The notes under the pieces are model-generated. The model did no database searches and was not told where the DNA came from. It saw only the letters and a program-made list of their open reading frames with translations. From Paracoccus saliphilus (GTDB taxonomy: Bacteria > Pseudomonadota > Alphaproteobacteria > Rhodobacterales > Rhodobacteraceae): a stretch of DNA of 64,000 nucleotides. Shown piece by piece: positions 30,909 through 41,505 of this stretch. The position numbers were made by a program, and so were the translations under genes. The stretch is taken from positions 191,748 to 255,747 of the forward strand of contig KZ836040.1 of the NCBI GenBank assembly GCA_003255745.1, written 5' to 3'. Numbering within the stretch: position 1 is the stretch's first letter; each line of letters starts with the position of its first letter.

Positions 30909-31277
30909 TCAGACCGCCCGTGCCGCCGACGCAATGCACTGCGTGGTCGCCGGACGCGACACGATGGCCGCCACGCTGTCGGCGGTGCCGCTGGCCCCCG
31001 CGCGCGACATCTGCGCCAGGTCGATCATCTCGGCCGTGGTGGCGTTGGTGACGACGCATTCGGTATAGGGGGCCACATTGACGCCCGGCAGGCGCTTTTG
31101 CATCTCGGCGTTGATGACGCCACGGGCCACCTGGGCCGAAGCCGCATCCAGGACCGTCGGGGCCGGGGTCATGACGGGCGCGGTCGGGACCGCAGGGCCG
31201 GCGACCGGAACCGGCGCGACGCAACCTGCTAAAGTTGCGGCGGCCAGGCCGAAAGCGGCGATAATGTTGAAGCGCAT
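30909..31277 (-). CDS. Small lipoprotein directly after sdhA
   Basis: A 122-residue protein with signal peptide and lipobox ([19 protein letters not shown], Cys19), then a Pro/Val/Ala-rich linker and an about 80-residue domain containing two further cysteines (YTECVVTN and TTQCIASA). Its ATG shares one base with the sdhA stop (TGATG). Hypothetical lipoproteins at this position recur in related Rhodobacteraceae (from memory). No function is assigned. Confidence 0.72.
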   Translation of the reverse strand: MRFNIIAAFGLAAATLAGCVAPVPVAGPAVPTAPVMTPAPTVLDAASAQVARGVINAEMQKRLPGVNVAPYTECVVTNATTAEMIDLAQMSRAGASGTADSVAAIVSRPATTQCIASAARAV

Positions 31278-33079
31278 CAGTAAACCCTTTTCTTCGGAGC
31301 GATCTTGTTGAGGTCGATCCCGCCTTCCTCGGCCGTGGTCAGCGGCTCCAGATGGACGGGGCGATAGGCCAGTTTAACCCGGTTCCCCTCGACCCAAGCA
31401 AGCGAATGCTTGCGCCAATTGGCGTCATCCCGCTCAGGATAATCCTCGTGCGCATGGGCGCCGCGGCTTTCCTTGCGTGCCTCGGCCGCGACGATGGTCG
31501 TCAGGGCGTTCGGCATCAGGTTGGTCAGTTCCAGCGTCTCCATCAGGTCGGTGTTCCAGATCAGACCACGGTCGGTGACCTTGATGTCGTCCATCTTTCC
31601 GGCAATTGCTTCCATCTTTCCAACGCCTTCCGCCAGGGTCTTGTCCGTGCGGAAAACGGCGGCGTCCAGCTGCATCGTGCGCTGCATCTGGTCGCGCAGC
31701 TCGGCCGTGGAGGTCGTGCCCTTGGCGTGGCGCAGTCCGTCGAAGCGGTCCAGCGCCTTGTCCACGGCCCCTTTGTCGGTCGAAGGAACGGCGCCCACGC
31801 GGTCGATCACTTGTCCGGCACGAATGGCGGCGGCGCGGCCGAAAACCACCAGGTCGATCAGGGAGTTTGAACCCAGACGGTTCGCCCCGTGGACCGAGGC
31901 GCAGCCGGCCTCGCCCACGGCCATCAGGCCGGGGAAGATCGCGTCGGGGTCGCTTTCCGTCGGCGCCAGAACCTCGCCCCAGTAATTCGTGGGGATGCCG
32001 CCCATGTTGTAATGCACGGTCGGCAGCACCGGGATCGGCGCCCGCGTCACGTCCACGCCGGCAAAGATCTTGGCGCTTTCACTGATACCGGGCAGGCGTT
32101 CCGCCAGGGTTTCGGGCGGCAGGTGCATCAGGTTCAGGAAGATGTGGTCCTTGTCCGCACCCACGCCGCGACCCTCGCGGATCTCCATGGTCATGCAGCG
32201 ACTGACGACATCGCGGCTGGCCAGATCCTTGTAGGTCGGGGCATAACGCTCCATGAAGCGTTCGCCCTCGCTGTTGGTCAGGTAGCCACCCTCGCCGCGC
32301 GCGCCTTCGGTGATCAGGCAGCCCGAGCCATAGATGCCGGTGGGGTGGAACTGCACGAACTCCATGTCCTGCAGCGGCAGGCCTGCGCGGGCCACCATCC
32401 CGCCGCCGTCGCCGGTGCAGGTATGGGCGCTGGTCGCGCTGAAATAGGCGCGGCCATAGCCGCCCGTGGCCAGCACCACCATCTTGGCGTTGAAGACGTG
32501 GATCGTGCCGTCGTCCAGCTTCCAGCAGACAACGCCGGTGCAGCGGCCGTCGGTGACGATCAGGTCCAGCGCGAAGTATTCGATGAAGAATTCGGCATTG
32601 TTCTTCAGCGACTGGCCGTAAAGCGTATGCAGGATCGCATGGCCGGTCCGGTCGGCTGCGGCACAGGTCCGCTGCACCGGGGGGCCTTCGCCATATTCGG
32701 TCGTGTGGCCGCCGAAGGGACGCTGATAGATGCGCCCATCCTCGGTGCGGGAAAACGGCACGCCGTAATGCTCCAGCTCGTAGACCGCCTTGGGGGCCTC
32801 GCGCGCCAGATATTCCATGGCGTCGGTGTCGCCCAGCCAGTCCGACCCCTTGACGGTGTCGTACATGTGCCACTGCCAGCTGTCGGGACCCATGTTCGAC
32901 AGCGACGCGGCGATGCCGCCCTGCGCAGCCACGGTGTGCGACCGGGTCGGAAAGACCTTGGTCACGCAGGCTGTGCGCAGGCCCTGTTCGGCCATGCCAA
33001 GCGTCGCCCGCAAGCCTGCGCCGCCGGCCCCGACCACGACCACGTCATAGTCATGCGTTTGTGTTTCGTATGCGGCCAT
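31277..33079 (-). CDS. sdhA: Succinate dehydrogenase flavoprotein subunit
   Basis: A 600-residue flavoprotein that oxidises succinate to fumarate in the TCA cycle. FAD binding is shown by [15 protein letters not shown] and by [14 protein letters not shown] with the histidine for covalent [26 protein letters not shown] and the R/H active-site segment are typical. It lies 7 bases after sdhD. Full length. Confidence 0.98.
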   Translation of the reverse strand: MAAYETQTHDYDVVVVGAGGAGLRATLGMAEQGLRTACVTKVFPTRSHTVAAQGGIAASLSNMGPDSWQWHMYDTVKGSDWLGDTDAMEYLAREAPKAVYELEHYGVPFSRTEDGRIYQRPFGGHTTEYGEGPPVQRTCAAADRTGHAILHTLYGQSLKNNAEFFIEYFALDLIVTDGRCTGVVCWKLDDGTIHVFNAKMVVLATGGYGRAYFSATSAHTCTGDGGGMVARAGLPLQDMEFVQFHPTGIYGSGCLITEGARGEGGYLTNSEGERFMERYAPTYKDLASRDVVSRCMTMEIREGRGVGADKDHIFLNLMHLPPETLAERLPGISESAKIFAGVDVTRAPIPVLPTVHYNMGGIPTNYWGEVLAPTESDPDAIFPGLMAVGEAGCASVHGANRLGSNSLIDLVVFGRAAAIRAGQVIDRVGAVPSTDKGAVDKALDRFDGLRHAKGTTSTAELRDQMQRTMQLDAAVFRTDKTLAEGVGKMEAIAGKMDDIKVTDRGLIWNTDLMETLELTNLMPNALTTIVAAEARKESRGAHAHEDYPERDDANWRKHSLAWVEGNRVKLAYRPVHLEPLTTAEEGGIDLNKIAPKKRVY

Positions 33080-33086
33080 GTCGTCC

Positions 33087-33473
33087 TCAGATCACGGGAA
33101 TGATGAAGGCCATCTTCGCCAGCGCGAAGACTGCGGCGGCGATGACCGCCCAGCCAAAAATGGTCATGGCAATGACAGCCGTCCGGTTGGCGGTGCCGTG
33201 CACATAGTCGTCCAGCATGATCCGCGTGCCCTTGATGAAGTGGATCATGCCCACGATCACGAACAGCGCGGTGATGATGCCGGGGAACGGGCGCCCGAAA
33301 TGGGCGATGACGCCTGCCTGCGGCAGGCCGATCGCGCCGGCGACCGTCAGCAGGAACAGGGGCGTCAGGATGACCAGCGCAACCGAGCTGACGGTGATCT
33401 GCCAGTGATGAGCGGTGCCCGACCGGGCCGAACCCAGGCCCGAGGCGGCCTTGCGGGGCGTGATATAGCGCAT
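33087..33473 (-). CDS. sdhD: Succinate dehydrogenase hydrophobic membrane anchor subunit
   Basis: A 128-residue protein with three membrane helices (about residues 27-48, 64-82, 98-125). [17 protein letters not shown] and [16 protein letters not shown] are typical of SdhD and provide residues for heme b and the quinone site. It sits between sdhC (13-base gap) and sdhA (7-base gap). Confidence 0.95.
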   Translation of the reverse strand: MRYITPRKAASGLGSARSGTAHHWQITVSSVALVILTPLFLLTVAGAIGLPQAGVIAHFGRPFPGIITALFVIVGMIHFIKGTRIMLDDYVHGTANRTAVIAMTIFGWAVIAAAVFALAKMAFIIPVI

Positions 33474-33486
33474 GATGTCCCTCGCC

Positions 33487-33876
33487 TCAGATAAAGAAGA
33501 TGATCAGGGTGAGCAGGGTCAGCACGACCGAGCCGATGATGATGGCCCAGGAGTTGCGCTTGGCCTCGTCGATCTCCAGGCCGATGCCCGCGTCGTAGAA
33601 CAGGTGCCGGATGCCCGACAGCGCGTGGAACCACAGGGCCCAGGCCGACCCGGTCAGGACGATGAAGCCGATCCAGGACCGCACCACCCAATCGGCCACC
33701 GCAAAGGCGCCGGGACTGGTCACGGCCGAGAGCAGCCACCAGACCAGCAGCACGATGCCCGCCACCAGCGCATGGCCGGTGATCCGCGTCAGGATCGAGG
33801 TCACTGCCGGGATCGGCAGACGATAGACCTGAAGATGGGGGGAAAGCGGCCGGTTACCCCGGTTCACGTCGGCCAT
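33487..33876 (-). CDS. sdhC: Succinate dehydrogenase cytochrome b556 subunit
   Basis: A 129-residue membrane anchor. RPLSPHLQVYRLPIPAVTSILTRITGHAL is the SdhC signature and LWFHALSGIRHLFYDAG contains the heme-ligand histidine; three helices are visible. The ATG at 33876 follows AGGAGGGCCGCC, a strong ribosome binding site; an in-frame extension to 33993 is not conserved. It is the first gene of sdhCDA-lp-lp-sul-sdhB. A tandem palindrome lies 164-194 bases upstream. Confidence 0.96.
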   Translation of the reverse strand: MADVNRGNRPLSPHLQVYRLPIPAVTSILTRITGHALVAGIVLLVWWLLSAVTSPGAFAVADWVVRSWIGFIVLTGSAWALWFHALSGIRHLFYDAGIGLEIDEAKRNSWAIIIGSVVLTLLTLIIFFI

Positions 33877-34039
33877 TGGCGGCCCTCCTATGTCGGTTCT
33901 GCTTATCCCGTCGCAGGTGCCCAGATCAGACCTGGGCTGGCAGCGCGGGCTGGCGATCAACGCCGTCTTGGCCATAGTTGTGCCATCTGTCACCCACAGA
34001 TTCCAGCCCGTGTGCCGAAATGCCGCTGAAATCCAGCTT

Positions 34040-34070
34040 TGTGATCACAGTCGCCGCAGCTGTGATCACA
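34040..34070 (-). promoter_or_regulatory. Tandem TGTGATCACA operators upstream of sdhC
   Basis: Two exact copies of the palindrome TGTGATCACA (34040-34049 and 34061-34070) are spaced 21 bp centre to centre, i.e. about two helical turns. The distal copy sits in a larger perfect 20-bp palindrome at 34056-34075 (GCAGC and GCTGC arms). The same arrangement occurs before sucC. The half-site TGTGA recalls CRP, but the CRP 6-bp spacer is missing; a GT-N4-AC pattern would fit a GntR-type dimer. The regulator is unknown. Confidence 0.7.
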
Positions 34071-34160
34071 GCTGCCGGCCATGCATCTGCGGCACATCGG
34101 CCCCCGTCGTCCAAGTGCAGGTTCCAGTACGTTCTTTGCTGCGATTCGCGGGCGCGCCAG

Positions 34161-34174
34161 CTTGCGATCACAAG
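34161..34174. promoter_or_regulatory. Imperfect third copy of the palindrome at the end of mch
   Basis: CTTGCGATCACAAG differs from a perfect CTTGTGATCACAAG palindrome by one base. It spans the mch stop codon, about 100 bp from the tandem pair. It may be an auxiliary operator for sdh or chance. Confidence 0.25.
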
Positions 34175-35202
34175 GGCATCAGGGCCCAATAATCCAGATC
34201 CAGCAGCACTTCGGGCAGGTATTTCCCGTCCTCGCCCCGCAGGGCCATGGCCGCGCTGTCACCCCTGGTCGCCACAAGCCGCAGCCGGATGGCGCCCACC
34301 CCCGGCGCGGGTGTCGCGGCCTTGTCCAAAACCTCGGACCAGGTGCGGACCGTATCGCCGGCGAAGCAGGGATTGGCATGCGCGCCCGCGTTCAGCGCCA
34401 CGATCATCTGGGCATTGGCCAGCCCGTTGAAGGACAGCGCCCGCGCCATGCTGATGACGTGGCCACCATAGATCAGGCGACGGCCGTCCGGCCGGTTGGT
34501 CGCGTCGAAATGCACCTTGGCGGTGTTCTGCCACAGGCGCGTGGCCAGCATATGCTCGGCCTCCTCGATGGTAACGCCATCGACATGGTCGATCTTCTCG
34601 CCAATCTCGTAGTCGCCCCATCGGTGCGGTTCACCAGCAAGGCCGAAGTCATAGCCGGTAAAGTCCAGCCCCTCGGGCACCACCAGCGTCGCCGGGTCCA
34701 CAACGGGAGGCAGATCCGGCACCACCGGTTCGGGCGCGGGGGTCTGGGGATCGCGCTTGCGCACCATCACCCACCGGACATAGTCCAAGACCACCTCGTC
34801 CACCTGGTTCAGGCCCCGCGTGCGCACCCAGACCACACCCGATTGCCCGTTCGAGTTCTGCTTGACCCCGATCACCTGGCTTTCCGCGCGCACCGTGTCG
34901 CCCGGCCAGACGGGCAGCAGCCACCGCCCCTGCGCATAGCCCAGGTTCGCGATGGCGTTCAGGCTGACATCCGGGACGGTCTTGCCGAACACCGTGTGAA
35001 AGGCCAGCAGATCATCCATCGGGCTGCCGTCCAGCCCGCAGGAGATGGCGAATTCGTCCGAGGAATAGAGCGCATGCCGCGCAGGATAAAGCGCGTGATA
35101 CAGCGCCCGTTCCCCTTCGGCCACCGTACGCGGCACCGCGTGGCGGATGGTCTGGCCGACCGTGTAATCCTCGAAGAACCGTCCCGGATTGGTTTTCGTC
35201 AT
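34168..35202 (-). CDS. mch: Mesaconyl-CoA hydratase (beta-methylmalyl-CoA dehydratase)
   Basis: A 344-residue double MaoC/hot-dog protein. It begins TNPGRFFEDYTVGQTIRHAVPRTV and contains ALYHALYPARHALYSSDEFA and AFHTVFGKTVPDVSLNAIANLGYAQGRW; by memory these closely match the Rhodobacter mesaconyl-CoA hydratase of the ethylmalonyl-CoA pathway, which hydrates mesaconyl-CoA to beta-methylmalyl-CoA. It is the last gene of mcl2-nnrU-DUF1737-mch, 7 bases after the DUF1737 gene. Confidence 0.92.
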   Translation of the reverse strand: MTKTNPGRFFEDYTVGQTIRHAVPRTVAEGERALYHALYPARHALYSSDEFAISCGLDGSPMDDLLAFHTVFGKTVPDVSLNAIANLGYAQGRWLLPVWPGDTVRAESQVIGVKQNSNGQSGVVWVRTRGLNQVDEVVLDYVRWVMVRKRDPQTPAPEPVVPDLPPVVDPATLVVPEGLDFTGYDFGLAGEPHRWGDYEIGEKIDHVDGVTIEEAEHMLATRLWQNTAKVHFDATNRPDGRRLIYGGHVISMARALSFNGLANAQMIVALNAGAHANPCFAGDTVRTWSEVLDKAATPAPGVGAIRLRLVATRGDSAAMALRGEDGKYLPEVLLDLDYWALMPL

Positions 35203-35209
35203 CGCATCC

Positions 35210-35416
35210 CTATTGCTGGCCCAGTTTCATGTCGGGGTGGTAGTCGGCCTTGATCTCCTTCGTGACGGCCTGGCCGCAGCGCATGACCCCGCGCGCCGCG
35301 TCAAAGGACATCGCGGGGCCGCCATGCAGCTGCCAGCCTTTCGACAGCGCCTCGCTGACCCGATGGCAGAACTGCGAGGTGTCGTCTTCGGAGATGAGGC
35401 GATAGATCGTGGGCAT
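35210..35416 (-). CDS. DUF1737 domain protein
   Basis: A 68-residue soluble protein. MPTIYRLISEDDTSQFCHRV then SEALSKGWQLHGGPAMSFD is the DUF1737 signature (a compact domain containing 'L..GW.L.G.p'). Its ATG shares one base with the nnrU stop (TGATG), and mch begins 7 bases after its stop. Function unknown. Confidence 0.85.
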   Translation of the reverse strand: MPTIYRLISEDDTSQFCHRVSEALSKGWQLHGGPAMSFDAARGVMRCGQAVTKEIKADYHPDMKLGQQ

Positions 35417-35967
35417 CAGGCACCTCCGAAGGGCCAGGGGCCGATCCAGCCGTGGATCACGCCGACCACGACCATCACGATCACGGCGCCGACGGCGGCC
35501 ATCGCCTCCTTGCGGGCCGGGAAAGGACCGGTGGGGCGCTGCCAGGGCGAGGCATGGCTTATGGCGGCCATCTCGACAAAGGCCCACGCCAGAAGACCGC
35601 CGAACAGCACGAAGGATGGTGTGTCGCCGTTCACCAGCAGATGCGCGATGGCCCAAAGCGAAAAGCCCCACAGCATCGGATGGCGCATCCGCGCGGTGAT
35701 CGCCGTTTTCATTCCCGCAGCCGCGAACAGGTAGAAGGCCACCAGCACCAGCAGGTTGTTGATGCCGACAAGGGCAGGATTTGGCCCCCAGAAGAACGCA
35801 CCCTCGGCCCGGCCATAGCCCACGACCATCAGGATGATCGACAGAACCAGCACAAGGCTGACCAGCCCGCGGCCCCTGTCGCCCATCGCGGCGCGCTGGC
35901 CTGGCGCGAACCGCTTGTAAAGATGCGCGGCCCACCACAGGGCAACGCCAAGGATCAGGATCAGCAT
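35416..35967 (-). CDS. NnrU family integral membrane protein
   Basis: A 183-residue protein with about five membrane helices. WWAAHLYKRFAPGQRAAMGDRGRGLVSL and GMKTAITARMRHPMLWGFSLWAIAHLLVNGD are the NnrU-family blocks (named for a gene near denitrification clusters). MRHPML-W-xx-AHLL resembles isoprenylcysteine-methyltransferase-like membrane enzymes. It lies between mcl2 (42-base gap) and DUF1737 in an ethylmalonyl-CoA-pathway operon. Role unknown. Confidence 0.85.
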   Translation of the reverse strand: MLILILGVALWWAAHLYKRFAPGQRAAMGDRGRGLVSLVLVLSIILMVVGYGRAEGAFFWGPNPALVGINNLLVLVAFYLFAAAGMKTAITARMRHPMLWGFSLWAIAHLLVNGDTPSFVLFGGLLAWAFVEMAAISHASPWQRPTGPFPARKEAMAAVGAVIVMVVVGVIHGWIGPWPFGGA

Positions 35968-36009
35968 CTGGCTTCCTTTATGCTGGACGAAGATGCGCGC
36001 AGACTGCCC

Positions 36010-36852
36010 TTATTGCGCCATCGCCGCAATCGCATCCGCCCGGTCCAGCGTCTTGCGCGCGGTATCCACATGCAGGTTCTCGACGATCTTGCCGTCGACC
36101 ACGGCGACGCCCCTGCCCTGCGCTGAGGCCTGCTGGAACGCCTCGATCTGGCGGCGGGCCAGGGTGATCTCGGCCTCGGTCGGTGCAAAGGCGGCATTGG
36201 CGATCTCAAGTTGCGCCGGATGGATCAGCGTCTTGCCGTCAAAGCCCATGTCGCGGCCCTGTTCGCATTCCGCACGCAGCCCGTCCTCGTCCTTGAAGGC
36301 GTTGAAGACGCCGTCCACGATCACGACACCATGCGCCTTGGCGGCCAGCAGGCACAGGCCCAGGCCCGTTATCATCGGCAGGCGGTCGGGGCGGAAGCGG
36401 CTGCCAAGATCCTTGGCCAGATCGTTGGTGCCCATCACCATCCCCGCCAACCGCGGATGGGCGGCGATCGCCGCGGCGTTCAGCATCCCAAGCGGCGTCT
36501 CCATCATCGCCCACAGGGGCGTCTCTGGGATCAACGCGGCCACGCGGTCCAGGTCGGCGGGGCTGTCCACCTTGGGGATCAGCACGGCATCGGCAGGCAG
36601 CGCCGCGCAAGCGCGGGCATCGGCCTCGCCCCAAGGGGTCGACAGCGCGTTGATGCGCAGGATGCGGGCGCGTGCGCCATAATCCTGGGCCAACGCCTCG
36701 GCCAGCGCCTCGCGCGCCGCCTCCTTCTGGTCGGGGGCCACGGCGTCTTCCAGGTCGAAGATGATGGCGTCGGCGGCAAGGCCCCGCGCCTTTTCCATCG
36801 CACGGGAATTGGCAGCAGGAATGTAGAGAACCGAGCGATAGGGTCGGGCCAT
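36010..36852 (-). CDS. mcl2: CitE/HpcH-type enzyme, probable (3S)-malyl-CoA thioesterase
   Basis: A 280-residue TIM-barrel enzyme. RSVLYIPAANSRAMEKARGLAADAIIFDLEDAVAPDQK carries the metal-binding acidic residues, METPLGMLNAAAIAAHPRLAGMVMGTNDLAKDLG the second acidic site, and GFDGKTLIHPAQLE the C-terminal motif. Position in one operon with mch favours Mcl2, which releases malate from malyl-CoA, rather than the longer malyl-CoA lyase Mcl1. The start at 36852 has CCGGAGG upstream. Citrate-lyase beta-like activity cannot be excluded. Confidence 0.82.
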   Translation of the reverse strand: MARPYRSVLYIPAANSRAMEKARGLAADAIIFDLEDAVAPDQKEAAREALAEALAQDYGARARILRINALSTPWGEADARACAALPADAVLIPKVDSPADLDRVAALIPETPLWAMMETPLGMLNAAAIAAHPRLAGMVMGTNDLAKDLGSRFRPDRLPMITGLGLCLLAAKAHGVVIVDGVFNAFKDEDGLRAECEQGRDMGFDGKTLIHPAQLEIANAAFAPTEAEITLARRQIEAFQQASAQGRGVAVVDGKIVENLHVDTARKTLDRADAIAAMAQ

Positions 36853-36933
36853 GAAAACCTCCGGGCAACAATCTTGCGCAAAATTGAACCGACGCATCAG
36901 AAATGGCAAGCCTGATTTTGCCGCACTGCGGCA

Positions 36934-37683
36934 TCATCCCTGCAGCGACTGCCAGATCAGGCGCAGCGACACCAAAAGCAGGCCCCAGGTGATCAGCCGG
37001 TAGAACAGCAGCGGCGGCATGATGCGGACCAGCCGCAGCCCCACCCAGACCGCCGCCAGCGCCACGGGCATCAGCGCCGCCGCCGTCAGCAGGTTCGCCC
37101 GCGACAGCTGGCCCAAAGCCGCATAGGGGATCAGCTTGACCCAGTTGCCGATGGCAAAGAACCAGGTCGTCGTGCCCGCATAGATCAGCGGCGGCAGCGC
37201 CAGGGGCTGGGCATAGACCTGCCACAGCGGCGCGCCGGAATGGCTGACAAAGCTGGTATAGCCTGCCATTCCACCCCATAGGCTGCCCGCCTGCGGCGTC
37301 GGGCGCCGCGGCGCGGCATCGATGCGCGGCCGCAGCAGCATGTTCAGCGCGAAACCCAGCCCGATCACGCCCACGATCAGCGTGACACCCCAGACCGGGA
37401 CGATGCTGGCCGTGGCCCATCCCACTCCGATGCCGATCAGCGCCCCCGGCAGCGCGCAGCCCAGGACGCGGCTGTCGAAGTCGCGGCGAAAGGCGATCAG
37501 CCCGCCCACGTCCGACACGACATAGACCGGCAGCAGCAACCCCGCCGCCTGCACCGGCGACATCACCAGCGACATCAGCGGGACCGAGATGATGCCGACC
37601 ATGGCCAGCCCGCCCTTGGACAGGCCCACCGCAAAGGCCGCCATGATCGCCAGCGCCCAGCCCGCACCGTTCAGTTCCAGCAT
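36934..37683 (-). CDS. TauE/SafE family permease (sulfite/organosulfonate exporter-like)
   Basis: A 249-residue membrane protein with about eight helices. AVGLSKGGLAMVGIISVPLMSLVMSPVQAAGLLLP and GGMAGYTSFVSHSGAPLWQVYAQPL are the two repeats typical of the family. ATG 37683 follows AGGAGGCGTTG. It is monocistronic; the inverted repeat TGCCGCA-C-TGCGGCA directly after its stop may be a 3' hairpin. The substrate is not predictable. Confidence 0.9.
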   Translation of the reverse strand: MLELNGAGWALAIMAAFAVGLSKGGLAMVGIISVPLMSLVMSPVQAAGLLLPVYVVSDVGGLIAFRRDFDSRVLGCALPGALIGIGVGWATASIVPVWGVTLIVGVIGLGFALNMLLRPRIDAAPRRPTPQAGSLWGGMAGYTSFVSHSGAPLWQVYAQPLALPPLIYAGTTTWFFAIGNWVKLIPYAALGQLSRANLLTAAALMPVALAAVWVGLRLVRIMPPLLFYRLITWGLLLVSLRLIWQSLQG

Positions 37684-37798
37684 CAACGCCTCCTGCACAT
37701 CGTGCAAGCTGACGCGGGCGCGTGGGAAAGACAAGTGTTAGCCCCATCACGCCGCGGCGCGGCGGGACAGGCTTGCGATTCGTGGCCCGACCCCTTAA

Positions 37799-38800
<1,002 letters not shown>

Positions 38801-38821
38801 TCCCGGCTTGAGATCGAACCG

Positions 38822-38852
38822 AAGGCGCGCCGCGATCGGCGCGCCTTTTTCG
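38822..38852 (+). terminator. Strong rho-independent terminator after mdh
   Basis: An 11-bp perfect stem (AAGGCGCGCCG and its complement) with a CGAT loop is followed by TTTTTCG, 22 bases after the mdh stop. Confidence 0.88.
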
Positions 38853-38869
38853 TTTTGCAAGCTGCGCCG

Positions 38870-40066
38870 TTGCACCGATTGCTTTTTCTACTGTCGTTGA
38901 TCGCCGCCCCAGCCTGGGCCGACGACGCCGCCACCTTGGGCCGGATTGCCCGCCAAGGATCGCCGCGACGGCGGTGCAGGTCGAGGGCCAGCCGGCCTCG
39001 TCCGATCGCGACATGGCGCTGACGGCGCTGCGCTTTCAGGTCGGGTTCCAGACTGCCATGCAGGCCCGTTGGCGGATCGGCGCAACTGACGCGCTGCTGC
39101 CCATGACGTTGCTGGGCAGCACCCTGTCCGGCAATCCCGATCCGTAGTTCACGACCGCCAACTTTGTTAACTTCGCGGCTGAAGACGCCATCGCGGCCAA
39201 GCGCAGCACGCGCGAGGTTCTGCCTCAAGGTCAGGGCTTGCTGATCCTGGAGCGGCGGGACCTGTGGCTGGACGTGTATGGCGACAGACAAGTCGGCGCG
39301 TAGGAATGGCTGGCCGCACTGTCGGGCCTGCCCCTGCCCCATCGGCCGGAGGTCGTCCGGTTCGATGCAGCCGTCAGCCATCGGCCGCGTGCCTATACCC
39401 GTCTGATCAAGGACGCGATCAGCCTGATCCTGGCCTCCGACCCCCAGACCGCACTGGAGCGGCGCCTGGCGCTGGCCGAATTGCTGGCGCAGCAGTTCGC
39501 CGAGCCGCCGGAACAGATGGCGCGCGTGCCGAACCTGGAACAGCAGGCGCTGGCCTTTGGCCCGATCGTGGATCGCGTGGCCGTCGCACTGCAGACCCTG
39601 CGGCACCAGCCCGATCAGGACCTGCCGCGCGAGGCGCGCGAGCAGCTGCGTGGCATGATCGCTGCCAACCGCGCCTTCTGGACCGAAGTCGCCACCGAGA
39701 CGGGCGACGCGACCGGGAATGGATCCCGAACGACCGTCAGACGGCCGCCTTGGACTTCCGGCTGCCGCCAGGCATATGGAATTATGGCTATCGGTCCTCT
39801 ACGAGGTCGACGAGGCACTAGCGAGGCGGATGCTGGTGCCCTTCTGGCGGTTCGTGCCGAAATATGACGTCGACCTGTCGCGATGGGTAAATGCTTCCTA
39901 CACCAGCGATTTGGTCGATTGGGTTCCGGAACGGGCTGCCTTGCCCCATGCCCGCTCGGGCTTGTTGGTCGGTACGGACGTCTGGAACCGGTTCCAGTCG
40001 TCCTTTGGGGGGCAGGCGGAACATTACATGCTGCTCCTGAACGGAACCCCACCCTGCGCGAATCGA
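38870..40066 (+). pseudogene. Decayed gene for a secreted protein of unknown function
   Basis: This stretch has no intact gene but reads as coding in pieces. From a TTG at 38870 frame 2 gives a signal-peptide-like LLFLLSLIAAPAWA-DDAATLGRIAR. Near 38950 the sense shifts to frame 1 (VQVEGQPASSDRDMALTAL), which continues through in-frame TAG codons at 39145 and 39301 (LILERRDLWLDVYG, then RPRAYTRLIKDAISLILASD) to about 39720. It then moves back to frame 2 (ELWLSVLYEVDEALARRMLVPFWRFVPKYDVDLSRW) to about 40060. Two frameshifts and two nonsense codons imply a pseudogene, or possibly sequencing errors. I do not recognise the family. Confidence 0.6.
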
Positions 40067-40092
40067 ACCCTGCACCCACATGGCGCAGGCTT

Positions 40093-40123
40093 TGTGATCA
40101 CAGCCTTTCCACGCGTGATCACA
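40093..40123 (+). promoter_or_regulatory. Tandem TGTGATCACA-type operators upstream of sucC
   Basis: TGTGATCACA at 40093-40102 and CGTGATCACA at 40114-40123 lie 21 bp apart centre to centre, with an 11-bp spacer exactly as upstream of sdhC. In both cases the spacer begins GC after the first box in gene orientation. They are 110-140 bases before the sucC start. TTGGAC at about 40146 followed after 17 bases by TTTCTG could be the promoter (weak). Confidence 0.68.
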
Positions 40124-40232
40124 TTCGGCGGCTTCCTGCCGGTTTTGGACTTTTTAACGGGAAATCGTTTCTGTGGGCCGCTTCGACGTGCCAAAAGACC
40201 CCAAATCTGTCGAACCGAACGAGGGGGTCGAG

Positions 40233-41426
<1,194 letters not shown>

Positions 41427-41433
41427 TCCATCC

Positions 41434-41454
41434 GGGCGCGCGACCGGCGCGCCC
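41434..41454 (+). other. Intercistronic hairpin between sucC and sucD
   Basis: A perfect 8-bp GC stem (GGGCGCGC/GCGCGCCC) with a 5-base loop begins 8 bases after the sucC stop. No T-run follows, so it is more likely an mRNA-stability element or partial attenuator than a full terminator. Confidence 0.55.
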
Positions 41455-41505
41455 TCCTCTGGAACACCGCGGTGCGTCACGCGCCGCTTACGCAAGGAGG
41501 CCATG

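Noticed and set aside
34040..34070. Reading the TGTGATCACA boxes as CRP or FNR sites.
   Set aside because: CRP needs TGTGA-N6-TCACA and FNR TTGAT-N4-ATCAA; the boxes have no spacer between half-sites, so neither fits.
36919..36933. Inverted repeat TGCCGCA-C-TGCGGCA next to the TauE/SafE stop codon, considered as an operator for mcl2.
   Set aside because: It directly abuts the TauE stop and is more simply a 3' hairpin; no second copy was seen near other genes.
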